A stretch of DNA of 53,857 nt, from NCBI GenBank assembly GCA_025059045.1, contig JANXEA010000009.1:1-53857 (forward strand), written 5' to 3'. The notes below the pieces were generated by a model. That model saw nothing but the letters and a program-made list of their open reading frames with translations, ran no database searches and had not been told where the DNA came from. Positions 53,319-53,857 of this stretch are shown piece by piece. This DNA comes from Candidatus Bathyarchaeota archaeon. GTDB lineage: Archaea > Thermoproteota > Bathyarchaeia > Bathyarchaeales > DTEX01. Position 1 is the stretch's first letter; every line of letters starts with the position of its first letter. Position numbers and translations under genes: made by a program.

Positions 53319-53857
53319 ATGCTAGGAATATACAAGACCATCAGTGTTTTCAAGCAATCGTTGGCAGCTTACCTTTTCAACATATTTGGTCTTCTAGCCG
53401 GGATAATGGTTGCATACAATTTTTGGATATTGACAATGGTTCCTTGGGGGATGATTATTTACCCACAGATTCTTAGCGCCCGAGGTGTTATCGGCGGCAT
53501 ACTATCTGGACGCTTAGGCACGGCTCTTCATCTGGGAACAATTTATCCTAGATTGAGAAAAAACACTAAAAGCTTCTATTTTCTCCTCAAGGCCATGACC
53601 GTCTTAACAGTAGAAGCAAGTATAGCGATGAGCCTCTTATCTATAGTGTTCGCAGAAATTTTGAGCGGCGCAGGTATTTATGATGTTTTTCCAATTCTGG
53701 GCGTAGTTTTGGCTACCATGACCCTTGCCCTAGCAATCGTTTCACCACTAACTGTTTCTGTTTCATTTCTTTCTTTCAGGTATGGTCTAGATCCTGATGT
53801 AGTTCTCTATCCCATCGAGTCTACTGTAGCTGATTGCCTAATCACCTTGTGTTATCT
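53319..53857 (+). CDS. MgtE/SLC41-type divalent cation transporter, 3'-truncated by the window edge
   Basis: The frame stays open to the last base, so the gene continues beyond the window. It is highly hydrophobic: AAYLFNIFGLLAGIMVAYNF, then VPWGMIIYPQILSARGVIGG and ILSGRLGTALHLGTIYPRLR, the latter pair being the conserved MgtE membrane-domain pattern (P-x-L-x-x-x-x-G-x-x-G). Further helices follow (VLTVEASIAMSLLSIVFAEI, GVVLATMTLALAIVSPLTVS). It appears to lack the bacterial N-terminal CBS part, as in archaeal forms. Likely Mg2+ or another divalent ion. ATG 53319, or GTG 53310 in frame. Confidence 0.8.
   Translation, partial: MLGIYKTISVFKQSLAAYLFNIFGLLAGIMVAYNFWILTMVPWGMIIYPQILSARGVIGGILSGRLGTALHLGTIYPRLRKNTKSFYFLLKAMTVLTVEASIAMSLLSIVFAEILSGAGIYDVFPILGVVLATMTLALAIVSPLTVSVSFLSFRYGLDPDVVLYPIESTVADCLITLCY

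Noticed and set aside
1-53857. CRISPR array, insertion sequence or prophage
   Set aside because: I saw no regularly spaced repeats, no transposase, integrase or phage structural genes, and no long terminal inverted repeats.

Overview
The window reads as a chromosomal segment of an archaeon. The evidence is an archaeal SRP RNA, an initiator tRNA-Met with TATA-like boxes upstream of the RNA genes, Nop5 and fibrillarin, archaeal-type MetRS and IleRS, archaeal phosphoglycerate mutase, and tetrahydromethanopterin (H4MPT)/F420 C1 enzymes. The combination of two FtsZ genes, an H4MPT methyl branch, a diaminopimelate lysine operon and a set of plant-hemicellulose glycosidases best fits a Bathyarchaeia-like lineage. 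That placement is an inference from gene content and not a phylogeny.

Layout. 1-3.3 kb: a GH67 alpha-glucuronidase (cut by the window start) and a GH29 fucosidase-family enzyme. 3.4-7.5 kb (minus strand): pcm, a membrane coiled-coil protein, rpiA, then glmS. 7.7-12.9 kb (minus): a five-gene sugar operon with two medium-chain dehydrogenases, an FGGY/xylulokinase-type kinase, a small protein and a DUF4867-type protein. 13 kb: initiator tRNA and a membrane-anchored GH51 arabinofuranosidase. 15.4-19.6 kb: cofE, converging on an operon of a CDKAL1/MtaB-type methylthiotransferase, an unknown protein, an MptN-type ligase and mobA. 19.7-21.1 kb: a tiny ribbon-helix-helix (RHH) gene overlapping ftsZ2, the arrangement known as cdrS-ftsZ2. 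21-30 kb: a PHP phosphoesterase, metG, a nucleotidyltransferase, fwdB-fwdD, an unknown coiled-coil/zinc protein, an Ldh2-family dehydrogenase and apgM. 30.4 kb: SRP RNA. 30.7-41.5 kb: a tRNA thiolase, a nucleotidyltransferase, mch, a small metallopeptidase, ileS, pyrK-pyrD and nop5-flpA. 41.5-47 kb: the operon dapA-dapB-lysC-asd-lysA. 47-50.8 kb: a second GH29, an exported protein, an Lrp/AsnC regulator, tyrA and chorismate mutase. 51-53.9 kb: a second RHH gene divergent from ftsZ1, a small membrane zinc-ribbon protein and an MgtE-type transporter cut by the window end.

How the genes fit together. Side-chain glycosidases would release glucuronate, arabinose and fucose from plant or algal polysaccharide. 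The dehydrogenase/kinase operon and RpiA would feed pentoses to the pentose-phosphate pool, and ApgM acts in lower glycolysis. FwdB/D, Mch, an MptN-like ligase, CofE and MobA supply parts of an H4MPT/F420-linked C1 pathway and the pterin cofactor of its formylmethanofuran dehydrogenase. No methyl-coenzyme M reductase gene is present here.

The strongest unexpected observation is in pcm. An in-frame UGA lies inside a 30-nt insertion (5340-5369) that folds into a bulge-helix-bulge structure. Cutting at the canonical bulge positions removes exactly 30 nt and restores the family motif SAPHMV. I read this as a probable mini-intron in a protein-coding mRNA. Other items worth checking are the missing in-frame start codons of cofE and metG, palindromic operator-like sites at both ftsZ loci, at the Lrp gene and at dapA, and a GC-rich hairpin followed by a T-run after ftsZ1.
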